Positions 33,922 to 43,348 of a stretch of DNA of 64,000 bases are shown here, piece after piece (the first letter of the stretch is position 1; each line of letters starts with the position of its first letter). The position numbers and the translations under genes were made by a program. The notes beneath the pieces were generated by a model, which worked only from the letters and a program-made list of their open reading frames with translations, did not search any database and was not told the origin of the DNA. The DNA comes from Chitinophaga solisilvae (GTDB taxonomy: Bacteria > Bacteroidota > Bacteroidia > Chitinophagales > Chitinophagaceae), in assembly GCF_009928525.1 (NCBI RefSeq), contig NZ_JAABOK010000004.1, forward strand, positions 1 to 64,000. Direction: 5' to 3'.

Positions 33922-34461
33922 TTACTGCTGCTTGAAGATTTTTCTGTAGTCTTCAAAGCTCTGGGTAATGATGGCTTCAGCTTTTGCCTTATTCTGGAAT
34001 TCTTCTACCACAACGGTTTTCCTTTCCAGTTTTTTATATTCTTCGAAGAAATGTCTCATCTCATCAATAAAGTGAGGAGGCAATTCTGAAATGTCGTTGA
34101 TATGGTTAACGCTCATATCGTTGGCAGCTACGGCGATGATTTTATCATCTGCTTCTCCGCCGTCTATCATCTGCATTACACCGATTACTTTCGCTTCGAT
34201 GATACACATGGGAACGCATTCGATTTGTGACAGTACCAGGATATCCAGTGGATCATGGTCGTCGCAGTATGATTGAGGTATGAAACCGTAGTTGGCAGGG
34301 TAGTAAACAGAAGAATATAAAACCCTGTCCAGCTTCAGCAATCCGCTTTCTTTGTCCAGCTCATATTTGGCACGGCATCCCTTTGGAATCTCTATAATTG
34401 CATTTACAACATTTGGCACTTCAGAGCCGTGGCTCACACTGTGCCAGGGATTTGTCATCAT
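33922..34461 (-). CDS. ppa: Inorganic pyrophosphatase
   Basis: A 179-residue family I soluble pyrophosphatase, which hydrolyses PPi and drives biosynthetic reactions. It has [23 protein letters not shown], the metal-binding signature [11 protein letters not shown], and [17 protein letters not shown] place the start at the MMT pair (34461/34458), giving [11 protein letters not shown], typical of Bacteroidetes enzymes. The frame is open further upstream but lacks similarity there. Cytoplasmic, single gene. Confidence 0.95.
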   Translation of the reverse strand: MMTNPWHSVSHGSEVPNVVNAIIEIPKGCRAKYELDKESGLLKLDRVLYSSVYYPANYGFIPQSYCDDHDPLDILVLSQIECVPMCIIEAKVIGVMQMIDGGEADDKIIAVAANDMSVNHINDISELPPHFIDEMRHFFEEYKKLERKTVVVEEFQNKAKAEAIITQSFEDYRKIFKQQ

Positions 34462-34681
34462 AATTAATCTACTTTTCTTTAAAATTATTGGTTCAATATT
34501 GCTTAACGTTGAAAAATGGGCTTCCACCTCACTTTTCATGAAGATATGGTCCGGTTTCCGTCGTTGTGTACGGGAAATCATTCACATACGCCATCCATTA
34601 TGCGTGGCAAAATTAAGGGAACTCGCGGTTAATAGCTAAAAATTATCCTTTCTTCCTGAAAAACAGGGAAGCAGGAGTGAA

Positions 34682-35170
34682 TTATTTAACAGCGGGGACT
34701 GCCATGTTGCTGCCGGTTGTGGTATCGGGAGACAGCACAGCGGTGGAGTCCATGCCTGTACCCGTGTTGGCTGGCGGAATGTAGTTAGGAATAATGCTTT
34801 CAAATGTCAGGGAAATTTTCCACTGGCCTCTTTCCTTTACCAGCAGGAGGATTTCTTTCTGGTGGGCCGATGAATTCAGTACTGTTACAGATGCTTTGTC
34901 TCCGTTTTCCTCAATGCCAACCACTTCTATTCTGGCATTTTTGATTTTTTCCCGCTCCGCATCGCTGCGGCGGCCATCGAAAATGGAATAGATCTGTATT
35001 ACCTGCTGGGACTCTTTAGTGGCATAATCCCTTGCCTGGTCGAAGTTCGAATCCTGTATTGCATGCATAAACGCCAGTGCCACTTCCTGAGGGGTAGCCC
35101 GTTTTTTACAGCTGCTCAACAGTAATACTCCCATTACTGCCAGTGTCAGAATTCGACGATAATTGGTCAT
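34682..35170 (-). CDS. DUF4878 lipoprotein
   Basis: A 162-residue lipoprotein with lipobox LLSSC (Cys21). The body is an NTF2-like DUF4878 domain (ATPQEVALAFMHAIQDSNFDQARDYATKES, later ERGQWKISLTFE) followed by a Thr/Pro/Ser-rich tail of about 35 residues. Its function is unknown; the family is common in Bacteroidetes envelopes. It is monocistronic as far as I can see, with a family B repeat upstream and about 100 bases to the divergent start region of ppa. Confidence 0.82.
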   Translation of the reverse strand: MTNYRRILTLAVMGVLLLSSCKKRATPQEVALAFMHAIQDSNFDQARDYATKESQQVIQIYSIFDGRRSDAEREKIKNARIEVVGIEENGDKASVTVLNSSAHQKEILLLVKERGQWKISLTFESIIPNYIPPANTGTGMDSTAVLSPDTTTGSNMAVPAVK

Positions 35171-35327
35171 GCGGTCGGTAAATTAATATATCACAACAAA
35201 AATAGGGTTAAACATTCAAATCTGCAAAGACACGATCACCGCCATACCGATACACTGGCTTCCGTTCTGAATTATCCCTTCGAAAAAACAGGTGAACTTA
35301 CTGCAAAGACCGTTAACAAAGCGTTAA

Positions 35328-35440
35328 TATTTGAGATTTTTCTATTTGATTATTTAATTATTTGAATGCAGCCTAACAATACGCGATCATCTTCGCTGCA
35401 TTTTAAATAATTAAATAACCAAATAAAAAAATCTCAGATA
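35328..35440. repeat. Family B hairpin repeat, about 45-base imperfect arms
   Basis: Arms 35328-35372 and 35395-35440 pair with a few mismatches and one bulge. The inner GAATGCAGC/GCTGCATTT and the core ATCTTCGCT are shared with the copy at 4463, which marks a subfamily. It ends five bases from the stop of the phoH gene. Confidence 0.82.
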
Positions 35441-35444
35441 CCTG

Positions 35445-36398
35445 TTATTCCTTGTCTGCGTCGTAGGCCCTGATAATGGCTTTTACGAGCCTGTGCCTTA
35501 CCACGTCTTCTTCATCCAGCTCTACATAACCGATGCCGTCTATATTCCGGAGGATACGGGTGGCTTTTTCCAGCCCGGACTTCTGGTTTTTAGGCAGGTC
35601 AATCTGTGTCAGATCACCGGTAATAATAGCTTTGGCGGATGCGCCGATACGTGTCAGGAACATTTTAAGCTGAAGGTCGGTCGCATTCTGCGCCTCATCG
35701 AGGATGATGAATGAATTATCCAGGGTACGGCCGCGCATATACGCCAGGGGGGCAATTTCTATCACCCGGTTGGTCATGTAATAGCTAAGCTTTTCGGCAG
35801 GGATCATATCATCCAGTGCATCGTACAACGGCCGCAGATACGGATCAATCTTCTCTTTCAGGTCGCCGGGCAGGAAACCGAGGCTTTCGCCTGCTTCCAC
35901 CGCCGGACGCGTCAGGATGATCTTTTTTACAGCTTTATTCTTCAATGCCCGTACAGCCAGGGCTACTGCAGTATAGGTTTTACCCGTACCGGCAGGGCCA
36001 ATGGCAAATACGATGTCATTTTTGTCCGCCAGCGCTACCATCTTTTTCTGATTGGCAGTGCGGGCTCTTACAGTACGGGCATTCGGTCCGAATACCAGTA
36101 CTTCATTGGGGTTACGATCGCTGAAAACATCAATCTTCGTCCCTTCTTCATCACCCAGAATCTGCTCAAAGTAATTCTCTGTCAGATTACCGTTGCGTTC
36201 CAGGTACTTTACGATTTGACTGATTTTTTCCTCCGCTGTAGCCACTTCTTCCGGCGACCCACTCAATTTTAACTGGGTACCCCTGGACAGGATCTTTAAC
36301 AGTGGGAATTTCTTTTTCAGCAAATCCAGTTTTCCGTTATTAACACCGAAAAACTCAATGGGATTAATACTATCTAAGTTAATAATGGATTCAGTCAA
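35445..36398 (-). CDS. phoH: PhoH-like ATPase
   Basis: A 317-residue cytoplasmic P-loop protein of the PhoH family. The N-terminal KH-like part spans about 15-95. Walker A is GPAGTGKTYTAVALAVRAL near residue 135, RPAVEAGESLGFLPGDLKEKIDPYLRPLYDAL follows, and Walker B is FIILDEAQNAT with the GDLTQIDLP sensor. PhoH proteins are linked to RNA metabolism and in many bacteria lie beside ybeY, which is not seen here. Length and motifs are normal. Confidence 0.95.
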   Translation of the reverse strand: MTESIINLDSINPIEFFGVNNGKLDLLKKKFPLLKILSRGTQLKLSGSPEEVATAEEKISQIVKYLERNGNLTENYFEQILGDEEGTKIDVFSDRNPNEVLVFGPNARTVRARTANQKKMVALADKNDIVFAIGPAGTGKTYTAVALAVRALKNKAVKKIILTRPAVEAGESLGFLPGDLKEKIDPYLRPLYDALDDMIPAEKLSYYMTNRVIEIAPLAYMRGRTLDNSFIILDEAQNATDLQLKMFLTRIGASAKAIITGDLTQIDLPKNQKSGLEKATRILRNIDGIGYVELDEEDVVRHRLVKAIIRAYDADKE

Positions 36399-36494
36399 TG
36401 ATTCAATGATTTAAGTTCCAGGAAATGATCGGGTTTTTCAATCCGAATATATGAATTATACGACAACCTGGAGAGCAGTAATGTTAAGCAATCA

Positions 36495-36950
36495 CTAAAT
36501 TCTATAACCATTTTGTTTGAATGCTTCCACTTTGGCAGCAATCTCCTTGTTGCCCAGCGCCAGGATTCTGGCAGCCAGCACAGCCGCGTTACGCGCGCCT
36601 GCCTTACCTACAGCCAGTGTACCTACCGGTAAGCCTGCCGGCATCTGAACGATAGAATACAGTGCGTCAATACCACCCGGTAAACCACCATCCAAAGGAA
36701 CACCCAGAACAGGTAAAGAGGTATAGGCTGATACTACGCCAGGTAATGCAGCCGCCATACCAGCCGCAGCAATAATTACGCCGAAACCTTTCTCCTGCGC
36801 GGTGATGCACAGCTCTCTTACTTTGTCAGGATTACGGTGGGCAGAAGCAACAATCATTTCGTTGTCAATTCCAAAATACTGCAGGTGTTTCTGGGATTCT
36901 TCCATTACAGGTTTGTCACTCTCAGAACCCATGATAATCAAAACTTTCAT
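36495..36950 (-). CDS. purE: N5-carboxyaminoimidazole ribonucleotide mutase
   Basis: A 151-residue class I PurE, which converts N5-CAIR to CAIR in purine synthesis. Signatures are IIMGSESDKPVMEESQKHL, the catalytic SAHRNPDKV, IIAAAGMAAALPGVVSAYT and PVLGVPLDGGLPGGIDALYSIVQMPAGLPVGTLAVG. No purK is adjacent. Cytoplasmic, apparently monocistronic. Confidence 0.97.
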   Translation of the reverse strand: MKVLIIMGSESDKPVMEESQKHLQYFGIDNEMIVASAHRNPDKVRELCITAQEKGFGVIIAAAGMAAALPGVVSAYTSLPVLGVPLDGGLPGGIDALYSIVQMPAGLPVGTLAVGKAGARNAAVLAARILALGNKEIAAKVEAFKQNGYRI

Positions 36951-37161
36951 TTATTACGGTTTTTTTATGTGAAAATTTGTTTATTTGTATGTCAGGAAAA
37001 AAAGAAAGCTAAATTCACGCTGCGAAGATATTGATCGTTTAACAAAAACAGAAAACTGAAAATCCACAACAGGTGGATAAATGCAGCCGGCCTGCCTCTT
37101 TTACAGCCGGTTTGCCGGACACTACCCTGAAGAGATGCTATAAACATAATGAGAGGAATTA

Positions 37162-37192
37162 CTATCTTTTATCACTGCGATAGCTTTTTTTT
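37162..37192 (+). terminator. Weak hairpin with T-run in the purE-kinase spacer
   Basis: The divergent spacer 36951-37253 contains CTATC (37162-37166) and GATAG (37179-37183) followed by eight T. It could end a short leader transcript. Apart from general AT-richness I see no other feature in the spacer, and no convincing TAnnTTTG element. Confidence 0.35.
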
Positions 37193-37253
37193 ATTATATA
37201 TTGCCTATTTTGGGGGTTTGCGACACAACGATCTAGATCCCGCTATAAATTAA

Positions 37254-39905
37254 ATGAATGTAGTTATGCAGGAGGAGCAGCATTACCGGCAACTGCAGCA
37301 CCTGGAGGCTGCCATTAATGCCTGCGCATTATCCATGAATATCGATGCCGCGGAATGCATTATGTCCCTCAATGGTCAGATGGCGGCGGCTCTGCAGCTG
37401 TCCGCCGCTGTTGTCAGCGGGAAAAATATTCACGATACCTTACATCCGGCGGACCCGTCCCAATGGGAACGCATCTGGCAGGACCTCCGAAACGGCATCT
37501 CCGTCAAGGAACAGTTATGCTTCCTCACCGACATCACCACCCTCGTTTGGCTGGAAGCCGCTATCAGCCCGGTAACGGATGCCTCCGGCACTATTGAACA
37601 ATATATACTGTTCGGCCTCGACATCACCGCACGTAAAATTTCTGAACTGCGCGTGATGGAAGATGAACAATACTTCCGGCAGATCCTGGAAAACCTGCCC
37701 ATCGGACTGCAACAGTTCTCCCCGGAAGGCATCAGCGTGGAAATGAACAGCCGCCAGCGCAAAATATGGGGCGCCGAACATGCCTTCCTCACCCGCCCCG
37801 ATTATAACTGGCTCAATGATCCCTTCTACCGCCTCAACGGTCTTGCCAAAATGTTTGAGGATGTAAGACTGACGGGCAAAACACTCAAACGCGAAATTCT
37901 GCTCAACTACGCGGAAAAACATTACGGCGATATTTCCCGCCTGTTCCCCGTATACTATGAGGCTACCGTATTCCCGGTAACAGACCGGCAAAGCCGTATG
38001 TCCAACTTCTTCCTGATCCTCGATGACATCACGGAAAAGAAAGTGGCGGAAATAAGCCTCCAGAAAAGCGAAAGACTACTCGATAATATCATCGAAAACC
38101 TGCCGATAGGCTATATACAATTCGATAATTTCGGCTTTATACGCCGGATCAATCAGACACAGCGTTTCTTTTTCAATTCCCCGCATCCGGCTGCCAGAAG
38201 GCATTTCAACGTTATGAACGATGAACTTGCCACCATGTTTGAACTGGATCAGCTATTCCTGCAGGCACTTGATCAGAACAGGGCGCTGCGCGTGGAGAAA
38301 AAAATTGACTTCAGCCGGGATGAACGCTGGACGACCGTCGGCAGGGAGGTATACCTCGACCTGACCGTCTTCCCCGTAGTAGAACCGGTGGATAAGGAGA
38401 TGATTGTTGTAGCACTTGTCAATGATATTACCGACAAGAAACTACAGGAACTGGAAAACCGGAAGAACCAGCAGTTCCTGTTGCAGACCGGTGAAATAGG
38501 TAAGATCGGCGGCTGGGAACTGGATATTGATACCAGGCAGGTACGCTGGTCTATTGAAACCTATAAGATACACGACTGTGAACCGGAGGGCCATATAGAT
38601 TTTGAACAGGCAATGTCCTTCTTCACCGGCGAACCCCGGCAGCAGCTGGAAATGATGGTGGAACAATGTATTCTCTCCGGTAAATCCTTTGATGCACAGC
38701 TGCCGATAATAACCCGCAGCGGCAGTGCTAAAAAAATCCGTACCATCGGGCAGCCGGGCTATACCAACGGTAAGCTGGTACGTATCTTCGGCGTAGTGCA
38801 GGACGTAACGGAACAACTGGAAATCAGGGAAGCGCTGACCCGTAACACAGAGCTGATGCGGCTCTTCTTTGATACCGTGGATATGGGGTATGCTGCTATG
38901 GAAAAGGATGGCAAACTCAACTTCCTCAATCAGAAAGCGGAAAAGATGATCGGAGAAAAGGTGGAAATGGGCAGCAATATCTTCGAAGTGTTTCCGCGTT
39001 TATCCGGCACCGTATTCTACGCGCGCCTGCAGGAATGTATACAGCAGCACGTCTCGCAATCGTTCGGTATCTATTTTCCCAAGCCGGACAAATGGTATGA
39101 TTTCCTGCTCACCCCTATGCAGGACGGCGGTATCTCTGTATTCATGCGGGATATCACGGAAAGCCGCAAAATGCAGAAGGATCTGCGTAAAGCCAATGAT
39201 CAGCTTTCCAATCTTAATAAGAACCTGATTAACCAGAATAAGCAGCTGGAAGAATTTGCACATATCACGTCGCATAACCTCCGCGCTCCTATCGCCAATC
39301 TGCGTGCGCTGATGCAGATGCATAACGAAGCTACGTCCATCCAGGAGAAAGACCTGTACCTGGGCATGTTGCATGAGGTTATCAAAAAAATTGATGAAAC
39401 GCTCAACGACCTGGTGGAAGTAGTGCAGATCCGCAAAGACCTGAACGTGGAAAAGGAAAAGCTGCTTTTCGCTGACCGGCTGCAGAAAGTCAGGGATATT
39501 CTGCTGGTAGATATAGAAACGAGCAGCATCCGCATTACCTATGATTTTGAACAGGCGCCCGCAATTGAGTACCCACGGGTATATCTCGACAGTATCCTGC
39601 AGAACTTTATTACCAATGCCATCCGTTACAGATCGCCGGAAAAGACCCCTGAGTTGCATTTACATTCATGGCGGCAGAATGGTAACATTATTCTGACAGT
39701 GGAAGACAATGGTATCGGAATTGACATGGAACGCTTTGGTAACAAGCTTTTCGGCTTCCGTAAAACATTTCACCGGAATAAAGATGCCAAGGGAATAGGG
39801 CTCTTTATTACCAAAACACAGGTAGAAGCAATGGGTGGAAGTATAAAGGCAGAGAGCCGGCTTGGCGAGGGAACCAAATTTATTATTACATTTAGGCCCG
39901 AATAA
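37254..39905 (+). CDS. Multi-PAS sensor histidine kinase, apparently soluble
   Basis: An 883-residue histidine kinase without a clear transmembrane segment. It has about five PAS-type domains in series (roughly residues 10-125, 140-260, 270-390, 395-515 and 520-630), each ending with a DITERK-like motif. A coiled coil follows (about 630-665). The dimerisation domain has the phospho-His in HITSHNLRAPIANL, and the ATPase domain has the N box ILQNFITNAIRY, G1 VEDNGIGID and G2 GIGLFITKTQVEAMGG. It lies 15 bases upstream of a single-domain response regulator, clearly its partner. PAS-bound signals (redox, light, small molecules) cannot be distinguished. Confidence 0.92.
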   Translation: MNVVMQEEQHYRQLQHLEAAINACALSMNIDAAECIMSLNGQMAAALQLSAAVVSGKNIHDTLHPADPSQWERIWQDLRNGISVKEQLCFLTDITTLVWLEAAISPVTDASGTIEQYILFGLDITARKISELRVMEDEQYFRQILENLPIGLQQFSPEGISVEMNSRQRKIWGAEHAFLTRPDYNWLNDPFYRLNGLAKMFEDVRLTGKTLKREILLNYAEKHYGDISRLFPVYYEATVFPVTDRQSRMSNFFLILDDITEKKVAEISLQKSERLLDNIIENLPIGYIQFDNFGFIRRINQTQRFFFNSPHPAARRHFNVMNDELATMFELDQLFLQALDQNRALRVEKKIDFSRDERWTTVGREVYLDLTVFPVVEPVDKEMIVVALVNDITDKKLQELENRKNQQFLLQTGEIGKIGGWELDIDTRQVRWSIETYKIHDCEPEGHIDFEQAMSFFTGEPRQQLEMMVEQCILSGKSFDAQLPIITRSGSAKKIRTIGQPGYTNGKLVRIFGVVQDVTEQLEIREALTRNTELMRLFFDTVDMGYAAMEKDGKLNFLNQKAEKMIGEKVEMGSNIFEVFPRLSGTVFYARLQECIQQHVSQSFGIYFPKPDKWYDFLLTPMQDGGISVFMRDITESRKMQKDLRKANDQLSNLNKNLINQNKQLEEFAHITSHNLRAPIANLRALMQMHNEATSIQEKDLYLGMLHEVIKKIDETLNDLVEVVQIRKDLNVEKEKLLFADRLQKVRDILLVDIETSSIRITYDFEQAPAIEYPRVYLDSILQNFITNAIRYRSPEKTPELHLHSWRQNGNIILTVEDNGIGIDMERFGNKLFGFRKTFHRNKDAKGIGLFITKTQVEAMGGSIKAESRLGEGTKFIITFRPE

Positions 39906-39920
39906 TCCATTTTCCCCTTT

Positions 39921-40304
39921 ATGATCAATATGATTTTTATTGTTGACGACGATCCTATTCATCAGCAGATCGCAAGGATTATGATAGAGCGGCAGGGGAT
40001 AAGCGCCAATATCCGGGTGTTTTCAGATGCCCAGGATGTACTGGATCATATCCGCCAGCATGCGGATAACGCTGAAGCCCTGCCTGACCTGATTTTGCTG
40101 GACCTCAACATGCCCATTATGGATGGATGGGAGTTCCTGGATGCATACAGCGATTTTCATACAGAACTGCCCAAACAGATCCGGATTTTTGTACTGACAT
40201 CTTCTATTGACGAGAAAGACAAAGAAAGGGTGAGAAATTACAGTGTTGTGAATGGTTATCTCACCAAGCCGCTATCCAGGGAAATTATCGCCCACCTCTC
40301 TTAA
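39921..40304 (+). CDS. Single-domain response regulator
   Basis: A 127-residue CheY-like receiver with no output domain. The acidic pocket is in FIVDDDP, the phospho-acceptor Asp in LILLDLNMPIMDGWEF, the Thr/Ser in VLTSSIDE and the Lys in YLTKPLSRE. It follows the kinase gene by 15 bases. Its 3' end overlaps the convergent rpe gene by 20 bases. As a receiver-only protein it must act through protein contacts or a phosphorelay. Confidence 0.93.
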   Translation: MINMIFIVDDDPIHQQIARIMIERQGISANIRVFSDAQDVLDHIRQHADNAEALPDLILLDLNMPIMDGWEFLDAYSDFHTELPKQIRIFVLTSSIDEKDKERVRNYSVVNGYLTKPLSREIIAHLS

Positions 40305-40950
40305 TTGCAGCGATTGTTTTTTCAGGTTCGGGAGAAGAGAAAACCGCACTACCGGCTACCAGCACGTTAGCGCCTGCCTGGATGAGGTTTGCTGCATTAT
40401 CAGGACTGATACCTCCGTCAACTTCTATTAACGCATGGGCATTCGTGTCCTTTATTAACTGGCTCAGCTGTCTTATTTTATGATAGGACTGCCCGATGAA
40501 GGTTTGTCCGCCAAAACCGGGATTCACGCTCATAATCAGCACTACGTCAATATCCCGGATCACATTTTCCAGCACCACCACGGGCGTATGCGGATTGAGG
40601 GCCACACCGGCTTTCATGCCCAGTCCTTTTATCTGCTGTATATTTCTGTGCAGGTGAATGCAGGCTTCGGCGTGTACCGTCAAAATATCTGCGCCTGCCT
40701 GTTGGAAGTCTGCCGCATACTTTTCCGGTTCTTCAATCATCAGGTGTACATCGCATGGTTTGCGTGCGGCCTTTTTTATCTGGGCTATCACCGGTAAGCC
40801 GAAACTGATGTTAGGTACGAAACGGCCATCCATCACGTCGAGATGAAACCAGTCAGCTTCGCTGCGGTTCACCATGTCAATATCTTTCCCCAGGTCGAGG
40901 AAATTAGCTGCCAGCAATGATGGCGCCACTAAAACAGGAGATCTTTCCAC
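40285..40950 (-). CDS. rpe: Ribulose-phosphate 3-epimerase
   Basis: A 221-residue TIM-barrel enzyme of the pentose phosphate pathway that interconverts ribulose-5-phosphate and xylulose-5-phosphate. It carries VAPSLLAANFLDLGKDI, the metal-binding DWFHLDVMDGRFVPNISFG, CDVHLMIEEPEKY, MSVNPGFGGQTFI and the catalytic EVDGGISPDNA. The final GGR-COOH region overlaps the tail of the response-regulator gene on the other strand. Confidence 0.97.
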   Translation of the reverse strand: MERSPVLVAPSLLAANFLDLGKDIDMVNRSEADWFHLDVMDGRFVPNISFGLPVIAQIKKAARKPCDVHLMIEEPEKYAADFQQAGADILTVHAEACIHLHRNIQQIKGLGMKAGVALNPHTPVVVLENVIRDIDVVLIMSVNPGFGGQTFIGQSYHKIRQLSQLIKDTNAHALIEVDGGISPDNAANLIQAGANVLVAGSAVFSSPEPEKTIAAIKRGGR

Positions 40951-41006
40951 GGGCAGTATTTTTAACTAAGGTAATTTTTTTTGGAAGAAGATGAAATACA
41001 GGATGC

Positions 41007-42011
41007 CTAATGATGCAACCTTTCCATCGCCTCCCTTGCTTCTTTAAAGTCTTTTCTGAAAGAAGCGGCTTTTGCATAATCTTCCAGCGCAGCTGCTTTC
41101 ATGCCCAGCTGTTCTTCGCAGCGCGCCCGCTGATAATAGGCCCAGGCGTCTGTAGGCGCAGACTTCACCGCGAGTTTGTAATAAACGAGCGCATTATTCC
41201 AGTCTTTCCGGTCGCTGTAAATCTTGCCCAGCGCCATACAGGCGGGAGAGTAGCCGGGGTCGAGTACGATGCATCTGCGGTATGTGGCTATTGCCTGATC
41301 GGTATGTCCGAGTACTTCGTGCAGTTGCGCGGCATCGTACAGCGGTGCGGCATTCAGTGTGTCGAGCTGCCAGGCCAGTGTGTAATATTCAATAGCAGCC
41401 GGCGCTTTGCGGGCACGCAGCAGATCGCCCAGTTCCATGACGGCTTCAAATTCAGGATGGTCGCCTGCGGCCTTTACCGCTGCTGTAAGATGAGTGATGG
41501 CGGCGGCAGTATCGTTTTTATCTTCTGCCATGCGGGCCTTGAGATAGAAGGCTTTGTCGCGGGCATCTTTCGTTTGTGCGAGTACGTTAGCGAGGCTGTC
41601 TGCCTCTCCGTATTGCCTATTTTCTATCAGGGCTGTTGCCAGCCGGTATTGCAGATACGTATAGCCGGGAGCGTTAGCCAGCGCTTTGGAGAAACTGGCA
41701 GCGGCGGCGGGATATTTATTCTCTACCAGTGCGGCTTCGCCGGCGCCGGCCCAGTATTCCGGATTGGCAGGATCCAGTTGTGCGGCCTTTTCGAAATCCG
41801 CCTGCGCCAGTGCCGGATTGGTATTAAAAAGCAGCAGGGCGCGGCGGTAGTACAGGGCATGCTGATCCGGGAATTGCCGGATAGAATCTGTCACCGGCCG
41901 GATAATATCGCTGTAAAGCGCGGAATCCTTGGCCGGTGACTGGTTCGGTTGCGCGCCATTACAGGCAGCTAAGCCTATGGCAGCAAACAGGACAGGAAAA
42001 TAATTCTTCAT
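41007..42011 (-). CDS. TPR-repeat lipoprotein
   Basis: A 334-residue lipoprotein (lipobox LAAC, Cys17) made almost entirely of about eight TPR repeats from residue 40 to 330, for example YRRALLLFNTNPALAQADFEKAAQLDPANPEYW and ALYDAAQLHEVLGHTDQAIATYRRCIVLDPGY. It follows thrC by 23 bases on the same strand and may be read through from the threonine operon, without a known link to threonine synthesis. It probably scaffolds an envelope complex. Confidence 0.85.
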   Translation of the reverse strand: MKNYFPVLFAAIGLAACNGAQPNQSPAKDSALYSDIIRPVTDSIRQFPDQHALYYRRALLLFNTNPALAQADFEKAAQLDPANPEYWAGAGEAALVENKYPAAAASFSKALANAPGYTYLQYRLATALIENRQYGEADSLANVLAQTKDARDKAFYLKARMAEDKNDTAAAITHLTAAVKAAGDHPEFEAVMELGDLLRARKAPAAIEYYTLAWQLDTLNAAPLYDAAQLHEVLGHTDQAIATYRRCIVLDPGYSPACMALGKIYSDRKDWNNALVYYKLAVKSAPTDAWAYYQRARCEEQLGMKAAALEDYAKAASFRKDFKEAREAMERLHH

Positions 42012-42034
42012 ACATCGCCAAAACTAAGAAATCC

Positions 42035-43330
42035 TTAGCGCATTAACCAGTTTTTGAATGCGGTATAATCAGCAGGCAGTATGGTGGAAACCTTTTCCTT
42101 GTTATATAAAGATAGTATCCTGGCAGGTGCGTGGATATCTTCCCGGATAGCTGGCGGTGCAGTGTCCTCAAACTTTACCGGGTGGGCCGTTTCCAGGAAA
42201 ATGCCTGTCAGGTCCGGCGCTGTTTCCAGGTACTGCTGCAGCCCCAGGTAGCCCACAGCTCCGTGCGGATCCAGCATGTAGTGATATTCTTTCCATACCT
42301 GCTCCATGGTACGGGCAGTGTCCTGGTCGTTGAAACTGATGGCGGTGAATTTTTCCTGCAGGGCAGGCAGGCTGTTGCCGAATAACTGTAACACCCGTAC
42401 GAAGTTGCTGGGATCTGCCACGTCCATGGCATTGGATAGTGTTGCTACCGCTTTGCCGGGAGTATACTGGCCGGTGGTCATAAACCGGGGTACGGTATCG
42501 TTGACATTGGTGGCAGCCACAAAGTGGGATACGGGAAGTCCCATAGCGGCGGCCATCATGCCGGCGCAGATGTTGCCGAAATTGCCGCTGGGTACGGCGA
42601 ATACCAGTTTGTGATGCGCTGCTTTCATTTGTTTGAATGCCAGGAAATAATAGAACATCTGCGGCAGCCAGCGCGCCACGTTAATGGAATTGGCAGAAGT
42701 GAGCTGGCGGCGGCGTTGCAGCTCTTCATCCAGGAAGGCAGTCTTCACCAGCTGCTGACAATCGTCGAACGTACCCTGGATTTCCAGCGCACGTATATTA
42801 TTACCAAGTGTGGTCAGTTGTTTTTCCTGCAGCGTGCTTACTTTCCCGGAAGGGTAGAGGATCACCACATCTACGCCGGGAACGTTGTAGAAGCCGCTGG
42901 CCACGGCGCCGCCGGTGTCGCCGGAAGTGGCTACCAGTACGGTTACCGGCTTGTCGGCATTTCTGCGGAAGTAGCCCAGGCAGCCGGCCATAAACCGTGC
43001 GCCTACATCTTTAAATGCGAGGGTAGGACCATGAAATAATTCCAGTGCGTAGGTACGTCCGGATACCTTCTGTACAGGAAACGGGAAGTGCAGGGTATCT
43101 TTTACAATCTGCTTCAGGGCTTCTGCAGGAATCTCATCGCCTGCAAAAGCGCGTATTACTTCATATCCGATTTCATGATCCGTATAGTCGTGCAGGTTAG
43201 CAATGAAGTTGTCGGGGAGAACAGGAATCTGTTCCGGAAAATATAATCCTTTATCCGGAGCCAGCCCCTGTACAACGGCTGTTTCGAAAGATACGCTGTG
43301 TGCCGGATTCTGTAGGCTGAAATATTGCAT
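42035..43330 (-). CDS. thrC: Threonine synthase
   Basis: A 431-residue PLP enzyme that turns O-phosphohomoserine into threonine. It has PTLAFKDVGARFM with the PLP lysine, VLVATSGDTGGAVASGF for phosphate binding, VPSGNFGNICAGMMA and the family II ending. It is the third gene of the threonine operon, 18 bases after thrB, so the order thrA-thrB-thrC equals the enterobacterial operon. Confidence 0.97.
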   Translation of the reverse strand: MQYFSLQNPAHSVSFETAVVQGLAPDKGLYFPEQIPVLPDNFIANLHDYTDHEIGYEVIRAFAGDEIPAEALKQIVKDTLHFPFPVQKVSGRTYALELFHGPTLAFKDVGARFMAGCLGYFRRNADKPVTVLVATSGDTGGAVASGFYNVPGVDVVILYPSGKVSTLQEKQLTTLGNNIRALEIQGTFDDCQQLVKTAFLDEELQRRRQLTSANSINVARWLPQMFYYFLAFKQMKAAHHKLVFAVPSGNFGNICAGMMAAAMGLPVSHFVAATNVNDTVPRFMTTGQYTPGKAVATLSNAMDVADPSNFVRVLQLFGNSLPALQEKFTAISFNDQDTARTMEQVWKEYHYMLDPHGAVGYLGLQQYLETAPDLTGIFLETAHPVKFEDTAPPAIREDIHAPARILSLYNKEKVSTILPADYTAFKNWLMR

Positions 43331-43348
43331 GGTTCTCTGATTAATGTG

